A stretch of DNA of 64,000 bases, taken from NCBI GenBank assembly GCA_041695085.1, contig JBGFRO010000050.1, positions 62,001 through 126,000 of the forward strand, given 5' to 3'. Positions 35,314 to 43,799 of this stretch are shown piece after piece. Origin of the DNA: DYFT01 sp041695085 (GTDB taxonomy: Bacteria > Bacteroidota > Ignavibacteria > UBA10030). The translations under genes were made by a program, and so were the position numbers. Within the stretch, counting starts at the first letter, position 1; each line of letters opens with the position of its first letter. The notes under the pieces are model-generated. The model saw nothing but the letters and a program-made list of their open reading frames with translations, made no database searches and was not told the origin of the DNA.

Positions 35314-35386
35314 TGCACCCACCAGGACTCGAACCTGGAACCCACTGATTAAGAGTCAGTTGCTCTACCAATTGAGCCATGGGTGC
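35314..35386 (-). tRNA. tRNA-Lys (CTT)
   Basis: 73-nt cloverleaf on the minus strand. The acceptor GCACCCA pairs with TGGGTGC, the anticodon stem ACTGA/TCAGT encloses CTCTTAA with anticodon CTT, and the T arm is CCAGG-TTCGAGT-CCTGG. CCA is not encoded. It begins 8 nt after the secG stop and is probably read from the secG promoter together with tRNA-Leu. Confidence 0.95.
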
Positions 35387-35394
35387 ATGGTTCC

Positions 35395-35724
35395 TCAGCG
35401 CGAGGGGGGAACCGCTGCCGGTTGAGAGGGTTGCGGCGGCAGCGTCGTCGGCTGTGGAGACGATTGAATGACGCTCTGCTCCGTAGCTGTCGAGCGCGGA
35501 AGGGCCGTCAAGTTAATGACCAGCGCCAAGAGCATAAAGATGGTGGCAAGAACGGTCGTGGTCTTCGTAAGGAAGTCCGACGTCCGCCGGACACCGAACG
35601 TCATCCCAAGCGCGCTTCCTCCGAGCGATCCCGCCAAACCTCCTCCTTTGCTGGCCTGCATCAGCACAACGATCATCAGCAAGATGCTGACGAAAATCTC
35701 AAGAATAATCAGTACTGTGTACAT
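35395..35724 (-). CDS. secG: Preprotein translocase subunit SecG
   Basis: Accessory membrane subunit of the SecYEG channel. From the ATG at 35724 the protein has 109 residues: a first transmembrane helix VLIILEIFVSILLMIVVLM, the Gly-rich loop QASKGGGLAGSLGGSALGM, then FGVRRTSDFLTKTT and a second helix LATIFMLLALVINL. A Pro/Gln/Ser-rich tail of about 35 residues follows and is longer than in many SecGs. GAGAGGAAAGAA precedes the ATG. An in-frame extension upstream crosses the promoter and was rejected. Confidence 0.93.
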   Translation of the reverse strand: MYTVLIILEIFVSILLMIVVLMQASKGGGLAGSLGGSALGMTFGVRRTSDFLTKTTTVLATIFMLLALVINLTALPRSTATEQSVIQSSPQPTTLPPQPSQPAAVPPSR

Positions 35725-35747
35725 TCTTTCTTTCCTCTCCGAGATGC

Positions 35748-35772
35748 AAAAACCCCAACAATTATTGGGGTT
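35748..35772 (-). terminator. Hairpin with T-run: terminator of the upstream operon, at the start of the secG message
   Basis: On the minus strand AACCCCAA and TTGGGGTT (8 bp, 6-nt loop) run into a stretch of T. It ends the eight-gene operon upstream. It also lies at the predicted +1 of secG, so the secG RNA would begin with this stem. Confidence 0.7.
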
Positions 35773-35779
35773 CGGCCCC

Positions 35780-35808
35780 AATATATCCAAGCGTTGGGTG
35801 AGAAGCAA
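35780..35808 (-). promoter_or_regulatory. Predicted promoter for secG - tRNA-Lys - tRNA-Leu
   Basis: TTGCTT, 17 bp, TATATT on the minus strand, placed between the stop of the preceding gene and the hairpin, with initiation expected near 35773. Confidence 0.6.
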
Positions 35809-35820
35809 GATACGTTTCAA

Positions 35821-36582
35821 TTATTTTTTCGCGCGGAGAAGCCGGAATGCCCTCACCTTGCTATTCAAGTCAAAACCGTCGATGTCGTCACCTGCCACAT
35901 CATATCCATCTTCATAGCCCAGCCAATTCCAATTTCGCACAACGGCTCGTCGTTCACCCTTCTTCAGAGAATTGAACTCAGGTATGATATTCTTGAAGGC
36001 GGGATGCTTGTCATACTTGCCGGGATTCACCAACGAAAAGATATGGCCTGCATCTACGAATCCCCGGACAACGCTCTCGATGTTATCTTCCTCGAGAAGA
36101 ACAACTCCATCACGCATAGAAAGCCTGCCGGTCTTGATAAACTTCCCCTCATCCGATACGACAATCGTGCTCTCCTTGAGGATCGTAGAGGCCTTGAGTA
36201 AGAACTCGCACACCAGATATGCATTCCACTCGTTGTCGGCTACACGCGTGAACCCGCTGGCCAGCGACTGATCGAAATATCCTCCCCACTTCACGGTCAC
36301 GAGCCGGTCCCGTTCAAGTTGTCGCACGATCTCCTCGTCGCTCCGACCTTCTTGCTGAAGCGACTGGTGTCGCCGTGCAATGAGTTCCCAAACAGAAACA
36401 TCAAGATCGGAAAAATCTTCGGCGTTAGGGAAAAGAACGTAACGTTTGAACGCGATCTTCCCCGCCGTCCATGTGAATTCCGAGTTGTACCAATGCTGTA
36501 ACCTCAGAACGTCATTCCACTCACTTTCAGAGAAGGTGTTCTCCTCCCTCTCTTCGATCCGATATATGATGCGTCTCCCCAT
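35821..36582 (-). CDS. Hypothetical protein at the end of the rib operon
   Basis: 253 residues, no signal peptide or membrane segment, acidic and rich in aromatic residues. Visible segments include GRRIIYRIEEREENTFSESE, LQHWYNSEFTWTAGKIAFKR and a C-terminal DGYDVAGDDIDGFDLNSKVR. I recognise no family or catalytic motif. It begins 10 nt after the riboflavin synthase stop and ends at a terminator, so it is the last gene of the xseA-to-rib operon. The tight spacing argues that it is a real, expressed cytoplasmic protein. Confidence 0.75.
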   Translation of the reverse strand: MGRRIIYRIEEREENTFSESEWNDVLRLQHWYNSEFTWTAGKIAFKRYVLFPNAEDFSDLDVSVWELIARRHQSLQQEGRSDEEIVRQLERDRLVTVKWGGYFDQSLASGFTRVADNEWNAYLVCEFLLKASTILKESTIVVSDEGKFIKTGRLSMRDGVVLLEEDNIESVVRGFVDAGHIFSLVNPGKYDKHPAFKNIIPEFNSLKKGERRAVVRNWNWLGYEDGYDVAGDDIDGFDLNSKVRAFRLLRAKK

Positions 36583-36592
36583 GCCAGTTTCC

Positions 36593-37183
36593 TCACCGAT
36601 ACTTCAGGATGCGTTCAACATACTTCCCAAGAACATCAAATTCAATATTCACGCGACTTCCATTTCGCAGACGGGCGAACGTCGTCATCTCCATCGTGTG
36701 AGGGATGATCGAGACGCCGAAGGTGGCCCCTCGAAGCTCGGCAACGGTGAGGCTCACGCCATCCACCGCAACTGATCCGACAGGAATGAGATAGCGTGCA
36801 AACCTCTTCGGTATCTTGAACCACACCATCCAACTGCTCTTCCGGGGTTCGATATGTATCACTTTGCCGACGCCATCGACATGTCCCAATACGAAATGCC
36901 CCCCCAAGCGCTCAGTTGGGAGCAAGGCACGTTCGAGATTGACAACCGATCCCCGGACGAGTTCTCCGAGGTTTGTTTTCTTCAGTGTCTCCTCGACTGC
37001 CTGAACAGTAAATGCATGGCTCGTACGGCCAATGACGGTTAAACAGACTCCATTGATCGCTACACTTTCATTCATGCGAATTCCTCGCGCAAGCTTGGGA
37101 GCTGTAACGGTAAAAACAATACTGCTTCCCCTTTGTTGCAGTTTCGAGATTGTACCAATTCCTTCCACCAGGCCGGTGAACAT
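36593..37183 (-). CDS. ribE: Riboflavin synthase alpha chain
   Basis: Dismutates two molecules of lumazine into riboflavin. The 196 residues hold two lumazine-binding barrels, the first starting MFTGLVEGIGTISKL with NESVAINGVCLTVIG, the second near 100 with GHFVLGHVDGVGKV and VAVDGVSLTVAELRG. I chose the ATG at 37183 over the GTG one codon earlier because the family starts MFTG. It follows ribD by 21 nt. Confidence 0.95.
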   Translation of the reverse strand: MFTGLVEGIGTISKLQQRGSSIVFTVTAPKLARGIRMNESVAINGVCLTVIGRTSHAFTVQAVEETLKKTNLGELVRGSVVNLERALLPTERLGGHFVLGHVDGVGKVIHIEPRKSSWMVWFKIPKRFARYLIPVGSVAVDGVSLTVAELRGATFGVSIIPHTMEMTTFARLRNGSRVNIEFDVLGKYVERILKYR

Positions 37184-37204
37184 CACTGCAATCCTTTCAC
37201 ATAA

Positions 37205-38314
37205 TCATAAATGATTCGGTTGAAATCTCCCCTCTAAGAGAAGGTCGGGACCGAGCTGTTGAATGCCGATCGTCTTGATCTTCAACGGGCGGTTGATGGG
37301 ACGGAGAGAAGGAAGGAGAAAAGACTTCAAGCCTCCCCCGAGAATCTTCCCTGCCAGAAACAAGTAGAGCGCATTCGTCTTGCCTGCACTTAAGAACATG
37401 CCGGCCGTGGTTGGTCCTCCTTCAACCAGAACAGAAGAGATGTTGAGACCGCCAATCACCTTCAGAACGTGAGACACAGATAGGCTCTCATCTTTACCGA
37501 TACCGTAGACTTCCACCCCTTGTCGCGCCAAGACCGATGCACGCAACGATTGCCGCTTCAACGCGGGCGAAGAAGTCAGCAACAGAGTACGAGCTTCAGA
37601 GACATCAAACACTCGAGCACGCGGATCAGACCGAAGGTGTCCATCAAGAACAATGCGAATGGGAGTTCTCCCCTTCACGTATCGCACGGTGAGTTGCGGG
37701 TTGTCTTTCTGGACCGTTCCTGCTCCAATCAAAATTGCGTCATACTCCCTGCGAAGCCGATGGGCCTCCTTACGGGAATCGAGCGATGTGATCCATTGCG
37801 AGCGGCCTTTGCTATCGGCAACATACCCGTCCAGAGTCTGTGCGACTTTCAGGGCAACGAAGGGTTCCCCCGTTTTCATATACCACACAAACTTCTCGTT
37901 GAACCGAGCAGCTTCATATGAGAGAAGACCAACGTGCACCTCGATCCCCGCACGCCGGAGTGTTCGAATCCCCTTTCCCCCAACGAGAGGATTGGGATCC
38001 TTCATGGCAACATAGACCCGCTTGATCCCTGCTCGAATAATGGCATCGGTGCAGGGAGGCGTCTTCCCGTAGTGCGAGCACGGTTCGAGATTCACGTAGA
38101 GGTCTGCCCCTTGAGCCAGGATTCCGGCGTGTCGAAGTGCTTCGATTTCCGCGTGCGCTCCACCGAACTTCCGATGAAAGCCCTCCCCCACAATCTTCCC
38201 TTGACGCACGATAACGCATCCAACCATCGGATTCGGACTGACAGCGCCAAGTCCCCGTCGCGCAAGCTCAAAACAACGTCGAAGAAAGTCAGCATCTTGT
38301 GCGGACTTATGCAT
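37205..38314 (-). CDS. ribD: Bifunctional riboflavin biosynthesis deaminase/reductase RibD
   Basis: Two steps of riboflavin synthesis. 369 residues: an N-terminal zinc deaminase domain (GGAHAEIEALRHAG, then EPCSHYGKTPPCTDAIIRAG) and a C-terminal reductase domain from about 150 (VALKVAQTLDGYVADSKGRS, DAILIGAGTVQKDNPQLTVR, SSVLVEGGPTTAGMFL). All zinc ligands are visible. The start overlaps the preceding gene by 8 nt. Confidence 0.96.
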   Translation of the reverse strand: MHKSAQDADFLRRCFELARRGLGAVSPNPMVGCVIVRQGKIVGEGFHRKFGGAHAEIEALRHAGILAQGADLYVNLEPCSHYGKTPPCTDAIIRAGIKRVYVAMKDPNPLVGGKGIRTLRRAGIEVHVGLLSYEAARFNEKFVWYMKTGEPFVALKVAQTLDGYVADSKGRSQWITSLDSRKEAHRLRREYDAILIGAGTVQKDNPQLTVRYVKGRTPIRIVLDGHLRSDPRARVFDVSEARTLLLTSSPALKRQSLRASVLARQGVEVYGIGKDESLSVSHVLKVIGGLNISSVLVEGGPTTAGMFLSAGKTNALYLFLAGKILGGGLKSFLLPSLRPINRPLKIKTIGIQQLGPDLLLEGRFQPNHL

Positions 38315-39155
38315 GCTTGAGAATCCGAATCTGTGTATCCACCGTCACCTCTAATGCTTCGGCGGCGCTCGATTTGTTTATCACAACCTCGATCAATCCA
38401 CTGCTTCCAAGAATGAGGCAGGGCGTTCGATTTGGTGCATCAGCATACGCTGCAATCCATTCTTTCACAACCTTTGATCCGATCTCAAGACCTTGAAATC
38501 TGTTCGCCTCCCATTCGGCTCTTGTTCCACGCAGATTAGTGATGATGTTACCAAACCTGTCGATATGCAGGATGCGAGGCTTTTGTGAAAAGTTATCCGG
38601 CGTAACAAACGGTCGGGAAGGAACATGAAGACGAATGCTCTCACCGACTCTTGAGAAGGCTAAGCCTATCGAACGGGCGGCTGCAATTGGCGCGAAGATG
38701 TCGCGTCCGTGGAAGGTGTTGGAGATGCTTGATTCGATGAGCCCGAGCGACCGGGCCTTCGTGACGTCGACTGACCAGGCTTGATACTCCTGCTCCTCGA
38801 ATAAGACAAGATCGAGCAGTCCGTTGTCGGGCGCGAGAAAAATGTAGTTGTTCGATTCGACGGCGAGAAGACGTCGCCCCGTACCGACACCCGGATCAAC
38901 GACAGACAGGAATATTGTCTGTGGTGAAAAATATCTGTAGGCAGCCCAGAGGAGATAGGCGGCCTGTAGAATGTTTTGTGGTTTGACGGAATGCGTGAGA
39001 TCGACGATGCGGAGGTTGGGATTGATGGAGAGCAACACGCCCTTCACTGTTCCGACGTAATGATCCTCATTGCCGAAGTCAGTGAGCAAGGTGATGAGAG
39101 AGGCATGTTGAGCCGTACGGTCTTCACCTTGCAGCGGTGTGCGCGGCAGGCTCAT
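38307..39155 (-). CDS. SAM hydroxide adenosyltransferase (DUF62 / chlorinase-fluorinase fold)
   Basis: Splits S-adenosylmethionine to adenosine and methionine using water, the usual activity of non-halogenase members. 282 residues from the ATG at 39155: LITLLTDFGNEDHYVGTVKG, SVVDPGVGTGRRLLAVES, FLAPDNGLLDLV, NTFHGRDIFAPIAA and IDRFGNIITNLRG. The Asp-Arg-His-like hydroxide-activating set is carried by these blocks, which favours hydrolysis over halogenation. The start forms ATGA with the preceding stop, so a longer reading upstream was rejected. Confidence 0.88.
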   Translation of the reverse strand: MSLPRTPLQGEDRTAQHASLITLLTDFGNEDHYVGTVKGVLLSINPNLRIVDLTHSVKPQNILQAAYLLWAAYRYFSPQTIFLSVVDPGVGTGRRLLAVESNNYIFLAPDNGLLDLVLFEEQEYQAWSVDVTKARSLGLIESSISNTFHGRDIFAPIAAARSIGLAFSRVGESIRLHVPSRPFVTPDNFSQKPRILHIDRFGNIITNLRGTRAEWEANRFQGLEIGSKVVKEWIAAYADAPNRTPCLILGSSGLIEVVINKSSAAEALEVTVDTQIRILKHA

Positions 39156-40159
39156 TTGATGATAACACTTTTCCCCTTCTTTGCGGATTGGTAGATGGCA
39201 TCCACGATCTTCATGCGGTGGACGGCATCCTCGCCGGTCGAAATGACCGGATGCAAACCGCGCAGCGCTCCCACCCAGTGGCGCAGTTCGTTGTCGTACG
39301 ATTTCCAGTAGAGCGTCTGCGGAGTCTCGTGGGAGACAGGCGTCACATTGACGAGATTGCCGTGCAAACGCTTCAAAATACGGAAGGGATTGAGAGAGCC
39401 GCTTCCCTCCGTGCCGTAACAATCGCAGTAGAAGAAATCCTGATTTGACTCGAATGACCAGCTCGATTCAATGGTCATGGTCGATCCGTTCTTCATGCGA
39501 AGGAAGACAACGGACGAATCTTCCACCCCCCGCGTATTATGTGAGTAGTTTGCCGCCACCACCTCTTTTGGTTCAGGAAATCCCATCATCCAGAACGCGA
39601 GGTCGAACATGACGATCCCGATATCGAGCACCACTCCTCCTCCGGATTTCTCCTTGCGCGTGAGCCATGGACTGGTCGTGCTCAACTTCTTCAGCCAACC
39701 CGCTTTCGCGTAATAGAGTTTTCCCAACTCGCCGCCTTGAATCATGCTCTTCAAGATCATGGCATCCGGACGAAAGCGGTTATTCATCCCGACCATCACT
39801 TTCCGGCCATATTTCCTTGCTGTTGTGACGATTTCCACTGCCTCTTTGTGTGTGCGCGCCAGAGGCTTCTCCACAAGGATATGCTTCTTCGCTTCCAACG
39901 CGGCAATGGCAACATCCCGATGCGTGTAAGTCGACGTACAGATATCGACCGCTACGACGTCTTCTTCCACCTTGAGTAACTCTTGCAGGTCTGTGTAGTA
40001 GCGGGGAATCTCATACTTTTTCGCTACGAACTCCGCTTTGGAGAGATCGTAGTCGCACACCGCATTGATTTCGACCTCTGGAAGTTTGGAAAGAATCGGA
40101 AGGTGGATTGTTTGACCGATCGTGCCGAGACCGACAACTGCAATACGGATTTTTTCCAT
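39152..40159 (-). CDS. Gfo/Idh/MocA family oxidoreductase
   Basis: 335 residues. N-terminal NAD(P)-binding fold with IAVVGLGTIGQTIHLPILSK and the family block HILVEKPLARTHKEAVEIV near 95, then a C-terminal alpha-beta domain with GGVVLDIGIVMFDLAFWMMG near 180. Members oxidise or reduce sugars and related compounds; the substrate is not evident. It sits between dxs and the SAM hydroxide adenosyltransferase, coupled to the latter by a 4-nt overlap. Confidence 0.88.
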   Translation of the reverse strand: MEKIRIAVVGLGTIGQTIHLPILSKLPEVEINAVCDYDLSKAEFVAKKYEIPRYYTDLQELLKVEEDVVAVDICTSTYTHRDVAIAALEAKKHILVEKPLARTHKEAVEIVTTARKYGRKVMVGMNNRFRPDAMILKSMIQGGELGKLYYAKAGWLKKLSTTSPWLTRKEKSGGGVVLDIGIVMFDLAFWMMGFPEPKEVVAANYSHNTRGVEDSSVVFLRMKNGSTMTIESSWSFESNQDFFYCDCYGTEGSGSLNPFRILKRLHGNLVNVTPVSHETPQTLYWKSYDNELRHWVGALRGLHPVISTGEDAVHRMKIVDAIYQSAKKGKSVIIK

Positions 40160-40172
40160 ACCGGAGAGGAGA

Positions 40173-42113
40173 TTAAGAGGGGATCAGCTCGTAAGCCCTT
40201 TTCCCGTGCCGGGAGGTGAGCAGCTCTTTCGTTAATTCGGCAATGCCTGCTGCATCGAGTTTGGTCAGTTGATATAACTCAGCGGGAGTTCCATGATCGA
40301 CAAAGGTATCGGGTAATCCATGCAGCTTGATCGTTACATCGGTGAGTCCCTGCTTCGCAAGCGACTCAAGAACGGCAGAACCGAAGCCCCCTTGTACAAC
40401 GTTATCCTCGACCGTCAGAATATGGTCGAAACGGAGCGCAATGCTTCGGATCAGATCATCGTCGATCGGCTTCACAAAGCGCATGTTCACGACTTCGGCG
40501 TGAATCCCTTCTTGCTTGAGAGCTTCCGATGCCTTCAATGCGTGTTGGACGACGTGACCAATGGCAAGAATGGCAACGTCCTTTCCAGCCCGCACAACTT
40601 CTCCTTTGCCGATTTCAAGCTTCTGAAAGCCCGGTCGCAGCGGAACTCCAACTGCGTTGGCTCTCGGATACCGGAGAGCAATGGGCCCCTTCTTATATTC
40701 AATTGCTGTATAGAGCATATCCCGAAGCTCTTGCTCGTCTTTCGGGGCCATCACCACCATTCCCTGAATGCAGCGAAGATAGGAGAGGTCGAGCGCCCCG
40801 TGGTGCGTGGGACCGTCTGCCCCGACGATTCCCCCACGGTCGAGGACAAAGACCACGTGCAGATTCTGCAATGCACAATCGTGCACCACCTGGTCGAATG
40901 CCCGCTGAAGAAATGTAGAATAGATGGCTGCAACGGGGATATATCCCTCCGTCGCCAAGCCGGCTGCGAACGTCACCGCGTGCTGTTCGGCAATCCCGAC
41001 GTCGAAGAACCGTTCCGGCATCGCTTTTTGCAGAATCGTCAGACCGGTCCCATCCGGCATCGCCGCAGTAATTCCGACGACTTTCGGATTCTGACGACAA
41101 ATCTCCACCATCGCCTGTCCAAACAGCGTCGTGTAGGCAGGAGGTTCGTTACCTTTTTTATGAGAGAGTCCCGTAATCTTATCAAAAGGAGTTACGCCAT
41201 GCATGCCGGTAATTTCTTTCTCCGCCGGCGGATAACCTTTCCCCTTTTGGGTGATAACATGGATGAGGATGGGGCCTTTCAGGTCTTTCACGTGCTGGAA
41301 GATCTCAACCAGCTTCACAACGTTGTGACCGTTGAAAGGTCCGAAATATTGGAATCCTAACGCTTCAAAGAGCATCCCCGGCGTTACAACGGCTTTGACA
41401 CCCTTCTCGAATTTCTGCGCAACCAGCCTGAGCCGATCTCCAAACGTGTCCAGTTTCCTTGTCAGGTCCCAGACGTTCGCCTTAAATTTGTTGTAGGTGG
41501 GATGAGTCAAGACTTCGCTGAAGTAGTTATGAAGAGACCACAGTGTCGGGGTGACGGATGAGAGAGAAACCATCTGGTTGTCATTTAAGACGACAATCAG
41601 GTCTTTTTTGAGGAGACCGGCGTTGTTCATCGCTTCATAGGCCATGCCACCGGTCAATGATCCATCTCCCACAATGGCCACCACTTTGTACGATTTGCTG
41701 TCCAAATCGCGAGCCGTTGCAATACCGAGAGCCGCCGAGATGGCGGTGCTTGCGTGCCCTGCGCCGAAAATGTCGTACTCACTCTCGGTACGTTTCAAGA
41801 ATCCACTCAATCCGTGCAATTGGCGAATCGTGTACATCCGATCGCGGCGCCCGGTGAGAATTTTATGAGGATACGCCTGGTGGCCTGTATCCCACACGAG
41901 TTTGTCTTCGGGTGTATGAAAAACGTAGTGCAACGCAACCGCCAGCTCAACCGAACCCAAACCGGCGCCGAAGTGTCCCCCCGTCTGCGAGACGCAATCA
42001 ATCAGGAAGTCGCGCAGCTCCGTACTGACCATCCGAAGGTCTCGGACTTCAAGCTTTCGCAAGTCGGCAGGGGAATCGATCTTGTTCAAGAACGTGTAGT
42101 GAGATTCGCTCAT
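40173..42113 (-). CDS. dxs: 1-deoxy-D-xylulose-5-phosphate synthase
   Basis: Thiamine-diphosphate enzyme that starts the MEP pathway from pyruvate and glyceraldehyde 3-phosphate. 646 residues with GGHFGAGLGSVELAVALHYV, the TPP block VAIVGDGSLTGGMAYEAMNN, the transketolase-like FFDVGIAEQHAVTFAAGLAT and GPTHHGALDLSYLRCI. Together with ispH elsewhere in the window it shows that isoprenoids come from MEP here. ATGA overlap with xseB. Confidence 0.97.
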   Translation of the reverse strand: MSESHYTFLNKIDSPADLRKLEVRDLRMVSTELRDFLIDCVSQTGGHFGAGLGSVELAVALHYVFHTPEDKLVWDTGHQAYPHKILTGRRDRMYTIRQLHGLSGFLKRTESEYDIFGAGHASTAISAALGIATARDLDSKSYKVVAIVGDGSLTGGMAYEAMNNAGLLKKDLIVVLNDNQMVSLSSVTPTLWSLHNYFSEVLTHPTYNKFKANVWDLTRKLDTFGDRLRLVAQKFEKGVKAVVTPGMLFEALGFQYFGPFNGHNVVKLVEIFQHVKDLKGPILIHVITQKGKGYPPAEKEITGMHGVTPFDKITGLSHKKGNEPPAYTTLFGQAMVEICRQNPKVVGITAAMPDGTGLTILQKAMPERFFDVGIAEQHAVTFAAGLATEGYIPVAAIYSTFLQRAFDQVVHDCALQNLHVVFVLDRGGIVGADGPTHHGALDLSYLRCIQGMVVMAPKDEQELRDMLYTAIEYKKGPIALRYPRANAVGVPLRPGFQKLEIGKGEVVRAGKDVAILAIGHVVQHALKASEALKQEGIHAEVVNMRFVKPIDDDLIRSIALRFDHILTVEDNVVQGGFGSAVLESLAKQGLTDVTIKLHGLPDTFVDHGTPAELYQLTKLDAAGIAELTKELLTSRHGKRAYELIPS

Positions 42114-42349
42114 TCCTCGTCCAGTTCCGTGAGTTCAAATTGACCGTTGATGTCTTTCGTCAGCTTGCGGATTCGCAGCTCGGTTGCTTTCAGTTTTTCA
42201 GCACACTCTTTCGAAAGGCGAATGCCCTCTTCGTAGAGCGTCACGGCTTCGTCAAGAGGTACATCACCGTGCTCCAGCGCCTCGACGATCTCCTCCAGCC
42301 GCTTCAAGGAGTTTTCAAACGAATGTTTTGATGCTTTCCTGGATGTCAT
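42110..42349 (-). CDS. xseB: Exodeoxyribonuclease VII small subunit
   Basis: 79 residues, all helical, with the family core FENSLKRLEEIVEALEHGDV, then PLDEAVTLYEEGIRLSKECA. It binds the large subunit to form the single-strand exonuclease. Overlaps both xseA and dxs by 4 nt. Confidence 0.94.
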   Translation of the reverse strand: MTSRKASKHSFENSLKRLEEIVEALEHGDVPLDEAVTLYEEGIRLSKECAEKLKATELRIRKLTKDINGQFELTELDEE

Positions 42350-43551
42350 TTCTGAACGGTGGTTGGGACATTGCCATCGTGAAATTGGATCGTCGCACGA
42401 TCACCTTCTTGAAGCTTCTGTGCGCTTGAGATGATCTTCCCCTCCTTGCGCACCATCGAGTACCCGCGTTTCAGCACGTTGGTCGGGTGTAACGCCTCCA
42501 GCCGATCTCGTACCGCCTGGTGGCGTTGCCTCTCCAACCGAAGGCGATGGGAAAAAGAGGTGCCGAGTGTCCGGTCAAGATCGTCCACGCGTTGACCATA
42601 CTGACGGACCATATCGAGCGGGCGATTAAAGCTGTAGCTGCTCAGGATCGTTTGAATCATTTCGCGACCTTTCTGCACCCGGTCTTCGAGATGAGCGCGC
42701 ATAGTATAGCAAATGTTCCGTAGAACATCAAGAATTTCGGCCCGGTCTCGCACCACCAATTCGGCCGCAGCCGAGGGCGTTGGCGCGCGCAGATCGGCAA
42801 CAAAATCGGCAATGCTGAAATCAATTTCGTGTCCCACGGCGCTCACCGTGGGGATACGAGAAGCGTAGATTGCACGAGCCACCTTTTCTTCGTTGAAGGC
42901 CCACAGGTCCTCCAACGAACCCCCACCACGACCGATGATAAGAACATCCACTTCACCGTAGCGATTCATGTCCTCAATCGCCTCAGCGATATCATCGGCT
43001 GCACCAACTCCTTGCACTCGTACCGGGCGCAGCACAATTTCAACTGCAGGGAATCGACGCGCGAACACGCTTCTCATGTCCTGCAGCACTGCGCCTGTTT
43101 CCGACGTGATGATACCGATACGGTCTGGATATTCCGGCAATGGTTTCTTGTGCGCCTCGTCGAACAGTCCCTCTGCAGCAAGCTTTTGTTTGAGTCGCTC
43201 AAATGCCAATTGCAGTTCTCCGATACCGAGGGGCTGCAACTGATCGACGTCAATCTGATAATGACCTCGCGGCGGATAGACGGTGATGCTACCGCGTGCG
43301 ATCACCTTCATCCCGTCTTGAGGTTGAAACACGAGGAGAACCGCCCGACTCCTCCACAGTACTGCTGAGATCTGAGCACCTTCGTCCTTCAGCGTGAAGT
43401 ACAAATGACCCGAGGTGTGCTGCCGAACGTTGGAGATTTCTCCCTGCAGATAGACGCGCGGATACGCTTGTTCAAGCGATTGCTTGATACGTCGCGTTAA
43501 TTCCGACACCGTTAACACATTCTTCTCAGTTTCAGAAACAGGAAAAAGCAT
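42346..43551 (-). CDS. xseA: Exodeoxyribonuclease VII large subunit
   Basis: 401 residues. N-terminal OB fold (VYLQGEISNVRQHTSGHLYF), the catalytic domain with IGIITSETGAVLQDMRSVFA, VLIIGRGGGSLEDLWAFNEE and IPTVSAVGHEIDFSIADFVA, then a long helical C-terminal region (about 270-370) that binds XseB. It is the first gene of an eight-gene operon. No clear promoter was found in the 248 bp upstream. Confidence 0.96.
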   Translation of the reverse strand: MLFPVSETEKNVLTVSELTRRIKQSLEQAYPRVYLQGEISNVRQHTSGHLYFTLKDEGAQISAVLWRSRAVLLVFQPQDGMKVIARGSITVYPPRGHYQIDVDQLQPLGIGELQLAFERLKQKLAAEGLFDEAHKKPLPEYPDRIGIITSETGAVLQDMRSVFARRFPAVEIVLRPVRVQGVGAADDIAEAIEDMNRYGEVDVLIIGRGGGSLEDLWAFNEEKVARAIYASRIPTVSAVGHEIDFSIADFVADLRAPTPSAAAELVVRDRAEILDVLRNICYTMRAHLEDRVQKGREMIQTILSSYSFNRPLDMVRQYGQRVDDLDRTLGTSFSHRLRLERQRHQAVRDRLEALHPTNVLKRGYSMVRKEGKIISSAQKLQEGDRATIQFHDGNVPTTVQK

Positions 43552-43745
43552 AGGGGAGAAGAGATTTCAATTTCGATAATCCGAGCCGTTCTTTCATCCA
43601 ATTCAGTAGATCGTGTCGAAGCTCCCCCCCATCCAACTTTTGAACTTCTTTCCCTCCCTTAACTACACCCGGCAGACGGAGAGCGACCTGACTATTTTCT
43701 CTGCGGGGGATAATATAGCGAAACTGCTTCAAAAAAATATCCACA

Positions 43746-43774
43746 TTGTCTTTCAACCCACACTTGGCTATATT
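43746..43774 (+). promoter_or_regulatory. Predicted promoter for bshB1
   Basis: TTGTCT, 17 bp, TATATT, with initiation near 43781, and AAGGAG at 43790-43795 as ribosome-binding site. Confidence 0.6.
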
Positions 43775-43799
43775 CTCAGCCACCTTCTCAAGGAGTATT

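Noticed and set aside
38307..39155. The DUF62 protein as a true fluorinase or chlorinase
   Set aside because: The context and motif set match the common SAM hydroxide adenosyltransferases; nothing indicates halogen use.
43532..43783. An 83-codon minus-strand frame upstream of xseA
   Set aside because: It overlaps the xseA start and the bshB1 promoter and contains no recognisable motif. It might be a leader peptide, but nothing supports this.
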